Shown here one piece after another: positions 10,264 to 17,672 of a stretch of DNA of 46,261 nucleotides. Made by a program: the position numbers and the translations under genes. The notes below the pieces were generated by a model. The model worked only from the letters and a program-made list of their open reading frames with translations, did not search any database and was not told the origin of the DNA. Location of the stretch: assembly GCA_903853895.1 (NCBI GenBank), contig CAINUX010000014.1, positions 1 through 46,261 of the forward strand, written 5' to 3'. How positions within the stretch are numbered: position 1 is the first letter of the stretch; each line of letters starts with the position of its first letter. The DNA comes from an uncultured beta proteobacterium. GTDB lineage: Bacteria > Pseudomonadota > Gammaproteobacteria > Burkholderiales > Burkholderiaceae_C.

Positions 10264-11268
10264 TCAAAATCGCAGTGGAATTTCAGATCGGGTCACTGAA
10301 ATTGCTTGGCCGTACTGATTCAATAGCTCTTTAAGCACAATTACCCGCTCTGCTTGACTAGGACCTGGCCCCACGATTATTCGCTGAATGGGCAACCGTG
10401 GTGAGCGATGCGTTTCGATTCCATCAAAGAGGTTTAGGCATGGCACCGACATGCTGCATCGATCAAAGCTCGCGCGTGGGGGCTCTTTGACGGTGACTCC
10501 ATCGAATGCGTTTTCCTGGTGCATCAATGTTCCATCAAGAATCACTACCAGACGGACTTCATGCTCTTCACTGAAGGCCCAATGTTTGAAACGGGTAGCG
10601 CACTCAAGAAATGGCCGCAACACTGCTTCTGACGACTCTGCTGTAGGTTCGATTGCAAAACTCACCAATGTCTGCACGAGATGGGGCAATACATCCAAAC
10701 GTTGAAACAGAACTTCTCGGGAATCAGCCGAGTAACCGACATCGCCCAAGCTCAGGAGACTTGACCAACGCGATGCTTCGGCTTCCATCAGTGTTTCGAG
10801 TCTCGCGGTGTCAAAGACGATGGCGTACCCACCATTGCTGCCGTATGAACGCCATTGGCTGAGCAAGCCGTGCTCACGAACATATTCACTGTATCCGGGT
10901 GGAGTACAAAAGGATGTAACGAAAAAGTCGAAGATCTGACTCTGAGGGTCGCCATTCAACAAGGTTTGGTTCATTAAGCCAGTCAATTGTTGCGCCAAGC
11001 TCCGTACGAAAGCAATTTCGCCACCCCGTTCCGTTACCAACTGCCGGAACTCTGAGCTGTTGTGTGCTCTGGCAGACGTTTCCAACAACAAGTCCGGTTG
11101 AATATGTTCGGCAAGCGTCTCACCCAAGTGTATGAGCTCTTGAGTGTCATTGAGGTGTTGCCAATGCGTGGCTCGCAGAAACTGGGACTGGAGAATGCCA
11201 CGCAAACCGCTTTCGGTCGTGTAATGAAACAACTCAGGGTGAATGGTTGAAACGAGTACTTGCGACAT
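10264..11268 (-). CDS. DUF2971 family protein
   Basis: The 334-residue protein matches DUF2971: N-terminal LFHYTTESGLRGILQSQFL with NDTQEL shortly after, a central LLSQWRSYGSNGGYAIVFD block, and FSEEHEVRLVV near residue 240. The family is widespread in accessory and defence-linked regions; its biochemical activity is not established to my knowledge. ATG 11268 (AAGAAG 8 bases upstream) is preferred; a GTG at 11307 would add 13 residues. It stands alone on the minus strand of the coaX-bracketed segment and is the largest cargo gene. A gap of 148 bases separates it from the membrane-protein gene. Confidence 0.75.
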   Translation of the reverse strand: MSQVLVSTIHPELFHYTTESGLRGILQSQFLRATHWQHLNDTQELIHLGETLAEHIQPDLLLETSARAHNSSEFRQLVTERGGEIAFVRSLAQQLTGLMNQTLLNGDPQSQIFDFFVTSFCTPPGYSEYVREHGLLSQWRSYGSNGGYAIVFDTARLETLMEAEASRWSSLLSLGDVGYSADSREVLFQRLDVLPHLVQTLVSFAIEPTAESSEAVLRPFLECATRFKHWAFSEEHEVRLVVILDGTLMHQENAFDGVTVKEPPRASFDRCSMSVPCLNLFDGIETHRSPRLPIQRIIVGPGPSQAERVIVLKELLNQYGQAISVTRSEIPLRF

Positions 11269-11637
11269 GGTTGGCTTCTTAAACCTATTGTCCGTTGTCA
11301 GTGCCACGGTTTAAAAATCGCTTCCAACGCGACGTTGCAATAGTGTTTTTATGCTTTATGAAAATCTCTTTCCTGCTGTCAGAGGCATTTTATGGCAGAT
11401 AGTTGGTCGAATGGAATACGGATAGACATATCAACCACACGATCCGCATGCATCGCGCTAAGTCAGCCTGAAGGCGCAACGACGTGCTTCAAAATCTTCT
11501 TTACCTATGTACCGTCGCGCTGGTCGATCTCATTGTGCAGCGCCGCTTTCACCGGTGCTGCCAGAGTTGTCACCGCAGCCCTGATCGGTGAATTCAGTGC
11601 CAGCACACCAAAGTAACGGTGTCGATGGGTACGCTAT
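11269..11637. other. 369-base gap without a convincing gene, up to the coaX copy
   Basis: I see no gene with a ribosome binding site here. A plus-strand frame at 11392-11616 (74 codons) has no Shine-Dalgarno and no recognisable product. A minus-strand frame near 11530-11600 reads like the C-terminal tail of a lost gene (ending SGAAQ then stop), but cannot be identified. The gap is AT-richer than the flanks and ends abruptly where coaX similarity begins at 11638. It may hold remnants of the integrating DNA. Confidence 0.4.
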
Positions 11638-11838
11638 GGGGGCACCTATGCCATTGCCGGGGCAGTGGAGCGCATGGTTCAGCATGTGCGAATGCACTGT
11701 GGCGCCGAGCCAAAATGTGTCATGACAGGCGGCGCGGGCTGGAAGATGGCACCGAGCATGTCGGTACCTTTTGAGCTGGTCGATAACCTGATCTTTGACG
11801 GCTTGCTGCAGCTGGCCGCGGTACGTTTTCCGGCCTGA
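11638..11838 (+). pseudogene. coaX: Duplicated, truncated 3' end of coaX
   Basis: The frame encodes the last 66 residues of type III pantothenate kinase ([16 protein letters not shown] through QLAAVRFPA and stop) without a start codon or the catalytic N-terminal two-thirds. It differs from the intact gene's end at 27 of 201 bases, with one amino-acid change. Frame and codon periodicity are fully kept, so it was under selection until recently in some genome. It lies 6 bases from the stop of the convergent unknown gene 11845-12453, which is the close packing expected of an original coaX locus. The best reading is that this is the displaced end of an earlier resident coaX. Confidence 0.85.
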
Positions 11839-11844
11839 ACTCCG

Positions 11845-12453
11845 TCAGATATCGAGCAACTGGGAGAAATCGGTGTCCGAGGTGCGGGGTGCGGCTCTGC
11901 CGACCACCGAACTGGATTCAAACATGTGGTCTACGATCGTGGCCTCGGTCTCGCCAGGCCGTGGGCCGCTGAGCAAGGCACGGTCCAACAAGCGCATCAG
12001 GATCGTGCGTGCAGTTTCGGGGCTTTCGCCATGCAAGTCAAACGTGGCATTGACCGTGAGTCGCACCGTTGTCAGATCAGGAATACGCTGCGCAACTTGC
12101 TGTGCCACACCGGTATCCTGCAATACCGTTCCGTCATCGGCAACAAACAGGATGCGTGCCGGAACCTTGGGTGACAGCACATGGGAGGTACCTTCGGCAT
12201 TGACCACCAGCATTGCGCCGTTGGCAAAATCCCGGGCCCAGGCGGTTCTGCCGCCCTTGAAGCCGCGGATCGTAAAACCGTACTCACGCGGAGAAACGAA
12301 GAAACGGCCCGTGGCGTCTACCGCAGGATCGTCCATCTCCAGGTCTTCATGGACAAAGACGTAACGCATAACCCCCGGAGCGATCTGACGCTTGATGGCG
12401 GCTGGCAAATCCTGCGGCTTCTCGCGGGAAGTGAGTTCACTCCAGTAGGTCAC
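11845..12453 (-). CDS. Unknown conserved-looking 202-residue protein
   Basis: I do not recognise a family. The soluble protein has no signal peptide or membrane segment. It opens TYWSELTSREKPQDLPAAIK, has an aromatic strand-rich middle (GRFFVSPREYGFTIRGFKGG, ARDFANGAMLVVNAEG) and a Thr/Arg-rich later part. The C-terminus is Ser/Asp-rich and disordered-looking. It is convergent with the coaX 3' remnant and, on the other side, 30 bases from the end of the M20 amidohydrolase gene, which lies upstream on the same strand. The two could share a transcript. Confidence 0.6.
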   Translation of the reverse strand: MTYWSELTSREKPQDLPAAIKRQIAPGVMRYVFVHEDLEMDDPAVDATGRFFVSPREYGFTIRGFKGGRTAWARDFANGAMLVVNAEGTSHVLSPKVPARILFVADDGTVLQDTGVAQQVAQRIPDLTTVRLTVNATFDLHGESPETARTILMRLLDRALLSGPRPGETEATIVDHMFESSSVVGRAAPRTSDTDFSQLLDI

Positions 12454-12483
12454 GGTTTTCCCCCTATTCCACTTTATGCGCCA

Positions 12484-13686
12484 TCATACTGATTTCTCGC
12501 CCGAGCCAAACCAGGCCTCGGTCAGCCGCACCCAGTAGGTTGCGCCCAGGGGAATCAGGGTGTCATTGAAGTCGTAGCTTGGGTTGTGCAGCATACACGG
12601 CCCCCCGCCATGTCCCATCTCGCGGTGCGCGCCGTCTCCATTGGCGATGAACGCGTAGCAGCCGGGCTTGGCCATCAGCATGTAGGAAAAATCCTCGGCA
12701 CCCATGGTGGGTTCCTGGGCACCCACGTTTGCCTCGCCGACGATGCTGGCCATGACCTGACGGGCAAACTCGGCCTCCCGGGCCGAGTTGATGGTGGGCG
12801 GGTAGTTGCGCACCAATTCAAAGCTGCACTCCATGCCAAAGGCGGCGGCCGTGTGACGGGCGATCTCCTCCATGCGCTGCTCGATCATGTCCAGCACCGC
12901 GATGCTGAACGTACGCACCGTGCCCTGCAATTCGCAGCTGTCGGGAATGACATTGGTGGCCTCACCGGCGTGGATCATGGTGACCGAGATCACGCCCGCG
13001 TCAATCGGCTTCTTGTTGCGGCTGATGATGGTCTGAAAGGCCTGCACCATCTGGCAGGCTACTGGCACCGGGTCCAGCGCGTTGTGGGGCATGGCGGCGT
13101 GACCACCCTTGCCGCGAATGGTGATCTTGAACTCGTTGCTGGACGCCATGACCGGCCCGGCGCTGACCGCAAATTTTCCGACCTCGGAGCCGGGCCAGTT
13201 GTGCATGCCAAACACTGCCTCCATGGGAAATTTCTCGAACAGCCCGTCCTTGATCATCTCCCGGGCACCGCCGCCGCCCTCTTCGGCCGGCTGGAAGATC
13301 AGATACACCGTGCCGTCAAAGTTGCGCTGGGTCGCAAAGTGCTGCGCCGCGGCCAGCAGCATGGCGGTATGGCCATCGTGGCCGCAGGCGTGCATCTTGC
13401 CGGCATATTGGCTGGCGTGGGCAAAGGTGTTGAACTCCTGCATCGGCAAGGCGTCCATGTCGGCCCGCAGGCCAATGGCACGGTCAGAGGTACCGGCCTT
13501 GACGATGCCCACCACACCCGTAGTGCCCATGCCACGGTGCACGGCAATACCCCACTGCGTCAGCTGGGCCGCCACCACATCGGCCGTGCGTTGCTCGTGG
13601 AAACACAGTTCGGGGTGGGCGTGCAGGTCGCGACGGATGCTTGCGATGGCCGGCGCGGCAGAAACCAAGGCGTCAATGAGTTTCAT
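12484..13686 (-). CDS. M20 family amidohydrolase (hippurate hydrolase-like)
   Basis: The 400-residue protein belongs to the M20D amidohydrolases (HipO/IAA-amino acid hydrolase type), dinuclear-metal enzymes that cleave N-acyl amino acids. Metal-binding residues are visible: C101 and H103 in HACGHDGH, E135-E136 in PAEEGGGG and H162 in MHNWPG. The start KLIDALVSAAPAIASIRRDLHAHPEL is typical. The dimerisation (lid) domain follows from about 185 (KITIRGKGGHAAMPH). The natural substrate cannot be told from sequence. It is divergent from the molybdopterin oxidoreductase gene with a 58-base intergenic region. Confidence 0.88.
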   Translation of the reverse strand: MKLIDALVSAAPAIASIRRDLHAHPELCFHEQRTADVVAAQLTQWGIAVHRGMGTTGVVGIVKAGTSDRAIGLRADMDALPMQEFNTFAHASQYAGKMHACGHDGHTAMLLAAAQHFATQRNFDGTVYLIFQPAEEGGGGAREMIKDGLFEKFPMEAVFGMHNWPGSEVGKFAVSAGPVMASSNEFKITIRGKGGHAAMPHNALDPVPVACQMVQAFQTIISRNKKPIDAGVISVTMIHAGEATNVIPDSCELQGTVRTFSIAVLDMIEQRMEEIARHTAAAFGMECSFELVRNYPPTINSAREAEFARQVMASIVGEANVGAQEPTMGAEDFSYMLMAKPGCYAFIANGDGAHREMGHGGGPCMLHNPSYDFNDTLIPLGATYWVRLTEAWFGSGEKSV

Positions 13687-13744
13687 AGGAGATGTATTCT
13701 TGCTGGTGGGGTCAAAGACGCAATATTACGCCGCTGGCTTTACC

Positions 13745-15856
13745 ATGGCGAACATGCGTGATTCATCCACTTCCATCCCCATCCGCCCCGTTCAGCAGAT
13801 CGTCGGCGCCTGCCCCCACGACTGCCCGGACACTTGCTCTCTGATCACCACCGTGCAGGACGGCATTGCCACCCAGGTGCACGGCAACCCGGCCCACCCC
13901 CACACGGACGGCGCCCTGTGCACCAAGGTGTCGCGCTACACCGAGCGCACCTACCACCCCGAGCGCATCCTGCACCCGCTCAAGCGCACGGGGCCCAAGG
14001 GCTCCGGCCAGTTTGAACGGGTCAGCTGGGAGTCCGCACTGGGCGACATTGCAAAGCGGCTCACCGCCATTGCCAGCCGGGGGCCCGACACGGCCCAGGC
14101 CATTCAGCCCTACAGCTATGCCGGCACCATGGGTCTGGTGCAGGGCGAAAGCATGGCAGCACGCTTCTTCCACAAACTCGGCGCATCGTTCCTGAACCGC
14201 ACCATTTGCGCAACTGCTGGCGGCGAAGGCCTGGCGCAGACGCTGGGGCGCAAGGTCGGCATGCGGGTGGAGTTCTTTGCCGAATCCAAGTTGATCATCA
14301 TCTGGGGCAGCAACTCGATCGCCAGCAACCTGCACTTCTGGCGCTACGCGCAAGTGGCCAAACGCAATGGCGCCAAGCTGATTTGCATTGACCCACGCAA
14401 GACCGAGACCGCTGACAAATGCCACGAGCACATTGCGCTGCGCCCCGGCACCGATGCGGCGCTGGCACTGGCGTTGATGTATGAACTGATTGTCAACAAT
14501 TGGCTGGACCACGACTACCTGGCGCAGTACACGCTGGGCTGGGAGGCCCTGCGCGCCCGCGCACTGGAGTGGACGCCTGATCGGGCCGCCGCCATTTGCG
14601 GCGTCACGCCTGAGCAGATCAAGGCGCTGGCTCGCGACTACGGGGGCTGCCTGCAACGTGGTGAGCCGGCCGCCATCCGCATGAACTACGGCCTGCAACG
14701 CGTGCGCGGTGGCGGCAATGCGGTGCGCGCCATTGCCAGCCTGCCGGCGCTGATTGGTGCCTGGCGCCACCGCGCCGGGGGTGTGTTGCTGTCGTGCTCC
14801 GGGGCCTTTCCGGTGGCACGCTCCGCCTTGGAGCGGCCCGACCTGTTGGCCGGCCGCACGCCGCGCACCATCAATATGGTGACCATTGGCAACGACCTGC
14901 TGCGCCCGGCGTCCCCGGAGTTTGGCCCGGCCATTGAAGCCATGGTGGTGTACAACAGCAACCCGGTGGCCGTGGCGCCAGATTCATCCAAGGTGGTACA
15001 GGGCTTTGCCCGCGAGGACCTGTTCACCGTGGTGCTGGAGCATTTCCAGACCGACACGGCCGACTACGCCGACTACATCCTGCCCGCAACCACGCAGCTG
15101 GAACACTGGGATGTGCACCTGAGCTACGGCCACACCGACGCGCTGCTGAACCGCCCAGCCATTGCCCCGGTGGGCGAGGCCAAGCCCAACACCCAGGTCT
15201 TCCGCGAACTGGCGGCCCACATGGGCCTGCACGACCCCGGTTTTCTCGATCCCTGTTTTACGGAGAGCGATGAGAGCCTGTGCCGTGCCGCGTATGGCTC
15301 GGCCGTGGACTTTGAGCTGCTGCTGCGCCAGGGTTTTGCCACTTTACCCATGGTCGAGGCGCCGTTTGCCAGTGGCGGATTTCCGACGCCATCCGGTCGC
15401 TGCGAATTCTTCAGCGCCAGCCTGCAGGCCCAGGGGCTTGACGGCTTGCCCACCTACATTGCCAATTACGAAGCGGTGGGCAGCTCGACTGAATTTCCGT
15501 TGGCCATGATTTCTCCCCCAGCACGCAATTTTTTGAATTCCAGCTTCGTCAACGTGAAGAGCCTGCGCGACATGGAGGGCGAACCCATCGTGGAACTGCA
15601 TGCGGATGACGCGCAAGCCCGGGGCATCCAGTCGGGCGATGTGGTGCGGGTGTTCAACCAGCGCGGCGTGTACCGCTGCAAGGCCAAGGTTTCGACCCGG
15701 GCGCGCCCGGGTGTCGTCAACGGGCTGGGCGTCTGGTGGCGCAAGCTCGGGCTGGCGGGCACCAATGTCAACCAGCTCACCAGCCAGAACCTGACGGATA
15801 TGGGCGCCGGGCCTACGTTTTACGACTGTCTGGTCGAAGTCTCATTGGTAAAATAG
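13745..15856 (+). CDS. Molybdopterin oxidoreductase, DMSO-reductase superfamily, with one [4Fe-4S] motif
   Basis: The 703-residue protein has an N-terminal iron-sulfur motif C23-x3-C27-x3-C31-x27-C59 (ACPHDCPDTC ... ALCTK), then the molybdopterin domains (LIIIWGSNSIASNLHFWRY, CIDPRKTETADKC) and a C-terminal MopB-binding barrel from about 590 (LHADDAQARGIQSGDVVRV). No Tat signal is seen, so it is probably cytoplasmic. The family reduces or oxidises small organic or inorganic substrates; substrate unknown. ATG 13745 is used, with ATG 13754 as alternative; the frame stays open upstream over the opposite-strand gene, but that is not coding. No small subunit or cofactor-insertion gene is adjacent. 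Confidence 0.85.
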   Translation: MANMRDSSTSIPIRPVQQIVGACPHDCPDTCSLITTVQDGIATQVHGNPAHPHTDGALCTKVSRYTERTYHPERILHPLKRTGPKGSGQFERVSWESALGDIAKRLTAIASRGPDTAQAIQPYSYAGTMGLVQGESMAARFFHKLGASFLNRTICATAGGEGLAQTLGRKVGMRVEFFAESKLIIIWGSNSIASNLHFWRYAQVAKRNGAKLICIDPRKTETADKCHEHIALRPGTDAALALALMYELIVNNWLDHDYLAQYTLGWEALRARALEWTPDRAAAICGVTPEQIKALARDYGGCLQRGEPAAIRMNYGLQRVRGGGNAVRAIASLPALIGAWRHRAGGVLLSCSGAFPVARSALERPDLLAGRTPRTINMVTIGNDLLRPASPEFGPAIEAMVVYNSNPVAVAPDSSKVVQGFAREDLFTVVLEHFQTDTADYADYILPATTQLEHWDVHLSYGHTDALLNRPAIAPVGEAKPNTQVFRELAAHMGLHDPGFLDPCFTESDESLCRAAYGSAVDFELLLRQGFATLPMVEAPFASGGFPTPSGRCEFFSASLQAQGLDGLPTYIANYEAVGSSTEFPLAMISPPARNFLNSSFVNVKSLRDMEGEPIVELHADDAQARGIQSGDVVRVFNQRGVYRCKAKVSTRARPGVVNGLGVWWRKLGLAGTNVNQLTSQNLTDMGAGPTFYDCLVEVSLVK

Positions 15857-15860
15857 GCCA

Positions 15861-15905
15861 CTAGCCCACGTCTAATAAAGGTATTGCGCTATATTTATGA
15901 TAGCA
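15861..15905 (-). repeat. Interspersed GCTAT/CTAGCCC repeat, copy B
   Basis: The plus strand reads CTAGCCCACGT, then about 17 bases, then GCTATATTTATGATAGC, with GCTAT/ATAGC inverted arms. It begins 4 bases after the stop codon of the molybdopterin oxidoreductase, so it may act as an mRNA 3' end hairpin. It shares CTAGCCCACGT exactly with copy C at 40035. Confidence 0.55.
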
Positions 15906-15983
15906 ACTTTGTCATTATTGCCACCTATGCCATCACACGCATGAGACTCCTCCACGCGACACACACTCTGCTCCTAGAACCCA

Positions 15984-16490
15984 ATGAGATCCGCCAACAC
16001 TATCGTCTTTTGGGTTGCTCCCCTTGCGCTGGTTGCGCTGGCGGGATGCGGAACACCGCAATCCCCGCGCGGAAGTTTGGGTTCACCCGAGAGGATGGAC
16101 TTACCCTCACGCCTCACCGCAGACCAGGCCGGTGATGTCACCATCTATGCGATTGGACTGGTGGGCACGCCCTACCGATACGGAGGCAACACACCACAAT
16201 CAGGATTTGACTGCAGTGGGCTGATTGGCCACGTGTACCAGACCCGCGCGCGGGTTGCCGCCCCGCGAACCGTTGCCAAGCTCAGTGGTTGGGGAAACGC
16301 GGTTGCGACGGAGAACGTGCGCTCCGGCGACCTGGTGCTTTTTTCCCAGCGCGACGTGGTGACCCACGCCGGCATTTACGTCGGTAGCGGACGTTTTGTG
16401 CATGCCCCATCCACGGGCGGTGAGGTCCGGCTGGATTCCCTGGGCTCCAACTACTGGGCCGCTCAGCAGATTGCGTTTCGGCGGCCATGA
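15984..16490 (+). CDS. NlpC/P60 (C40) peptidoglycan hydrolase lipoprotein
   Basis: The 168-residue precursor has a lipoprotein signal (WVAPLALVALAGC) with lipidated C22, so it should be anchored in the outer membrane. The C-terminal NlpC/P60 domain carries the catalytic Cys C77 in FDCSGL, H128 in THAGIYVG and H140 in FVHAPS, the expected triad-type residues of a D,L-endopeptidase that trims peptide stems of murein. The spacer GTPYRYGGNTPQSG is characteristic of this family (Spr/MepS-like). It stands alone between the interspersed repeat and the LacI-type regulator gene. Confidence 0.9.
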   Translation: MRSANTIVFWVAPLALVALAGCGTPQSPRGSLGSPERMDLPSRLTADQAGDVTIYAIGLVGTPYRYGGNTPQSGFDCSGLIGHVYQTRARVAAPRTVAKLSGWGNAVATENVRSGDLVLFSQRDVVTHAGIYVGSGRFVHAPSTGGEVRLDSLGSNYWAAQQIAFRRP

Positions 16491-16552
16491 AGGCTATCGA
16501 TTCAACGGATTGCAACGGGTACGCAGCCCTTGTCTGTATAGTCTCTTTACTC

Positions 16553-16570
16553 AGCCGGTCACCACCGGCT
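16553..16570. repeat. 7-bp inverted repeat before the LacI-type gene
   Basis: AGCCGGT and ACCGGCT are separated by CACC, 25 bases before the LacI-family start codon. The following bases (CTTCTC) are not a T-run, so this is weak as a terminator for the NlpC/P60 gene. It could be an operator for the regulator itself. It does not resemble the GACAACGCTGTC operators found at 19271. Confidence 0.35.
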
Positions 16571-16594
16571 CTTCTCAAAAGACAAGTCGACTAG

Positions 16595-17671
16595 ATGACC
16601 ACCATTGGCAGAACCGGCTCGGCAGCAACGATTACCGACGTCGCAAACCGTTCCGGCGTTTCGATCAAGACCGTGTCACGGGTCATCAACCAGGAAGCCG
16701 GTGTTCACCCCGAGACCCGCGACCATGTGCTCAAAGTGGTTGCTGAATTGAAATACCGACCCAAGCTGTCGGCGCGCAGTCTGGCCGGGGCCCGTTCGTT
16801 CTTGATCGGCCTGTTGTATTACGACCCCAGCGCTGCTTTTGTGGGTGATGTGCAGCAAGGGGCGACGCTGCGGTGTCGCGAGGCGGGTTACCACCTGGTG
16901 GTGGAGTCACTCCACAATGACGCACCCGATCTAGCCCAGCAGGTGTCACGGATGGTTAGCGCCCTTCAGCCCGACGGGATGATTCTGACTCCGCCCTTGT
17001 GTGACAACCCGGCTGTCTTGAAAGCTTTGCGCGAGAACCATACGCCCTGTGTATTGGTGTCCCCGGCGCGGGATGTCAAAGGCATGGCCAGCGTGCGCAT
17101 GGACGATACCAAGGCCTCCGAAGAGATCACCAACCTGCTGATCGGGCTGGGACATGAGCGGATTGCGTTCATCAAGGGGCCGCCGGATCAGGCCGCTTCA
17201 GGGCTGCGCTACCAGGGCTACCTGCGTGCGATGAAATCCCACGGGGTTGCCGTCGACCAGGATTTGGTGTGCGAGGGTGACTTCGTCTTTGCCTCCGGAG
17301 TGGAGGCCGCAAACAAGCTGTTGAGCCGACGCGTACGCCCTACGGCCGTGTTTGCAGGCAACGACGACATGGCGCTGGGCGTGCTGGTTGCTGCACAGCG
17401 TCTGGGTCTTGCTGTCCCCGGTGATCTTTCCATTGCGGGCTTTGATGATTCGCCAGCAGCGCGCCTGGTGTGGCCACCATTGACCACCGTGCGGCAGCCC
17501 AAGAACGAAATGGCACGCGTCGCCGTGGAGATGCTGATTGCGGCCAATCGCAGCGATGCGCCGGCCGTGACCGAAGATCGGTTGCACCGGGTGTTGCCAC
17601 ACGAGTTGGTGGTTCGTGACTCCACCAGCACGCCGATGGCAAGAGCGGGTAGCCACGGCAAACGCAAGTGA
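16595..17671 (+). CDS. LacI-family transcriptional regulator of the beta-glucan locus
   Basis: The 358-residue protein has an N-terminal LacI helix-turn-helix (ATITDVANRSGVSIKTVSRV, residues about 11-30) and hinge (INQEAGVHPETRDHV then LKYRPKLSARSL), followed by a periplasmic-binding-protein-like effector domain (IGLLYYDPSAAFVGDVQQG, AGNDDMALG, SIAGFDDSPAARLVWPPLTTV). Such regulators bind palindromes and respond to sugars. It is convergent with the halogenase-family gene with a 1-base gap. The two GACAACGCTGTC sites in the nearby divergent promoter region are its likely targets. The inducer is inferred to be a cello-oligosaccharide or glucose from the GH1 and GH9 genes. Confidence 0.88.
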   Translation: MTTIGRTGSAATITDVANRSGVSIKTVSRVINQEAGVHPETRDHVLKVVAELKYRPKLSARSLAGARSFLIGLLYYDPSAAFVGDVQQGATLRCREAGYHLVVESLHNDAPDLAQQVSRMVSALQPDGMILTPPLCDNPAVLKALRENHTPCVLVSPARDVKGMASVRMDDTKASEEITNLLIGLGHERIAFIKGPPDQAASGLRYQGYLRAMKSHGVAVDQDLVCEGDFVFASGVEAANKLLSRRVRPTAVFAGNDDMALGVLVAAQRLGLAVPGDLSIAGFDDSPAARLVWPPLTTVRQPKNEMARVAVEMLIAANRSDAPAVTEDRLHRVLPHELVVRDSTSTPMARAGSHGKRK

Positions 17672-17672
17672 C

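Noticed and set aside
11392..11616. 74-codon plus-strand frame before the coaX remnant
   Set aside because: No ribosome binding site, no family match, and composition typical of noncoding DNA.
8138..11637. A classical integrase-carrying genomic island
   Set aside because: No integrase, transposase or relaxase is visible, and the flanking repeats are only about 87 percent identical, too diverged for ordinary att sites.
13109..13744. Upstream extension of the molybdopterin oxidoreductase frame
   Set aside because: It runs antisense through the amidohydrolase gene. The conserved protein starts at 13745 or 13754.
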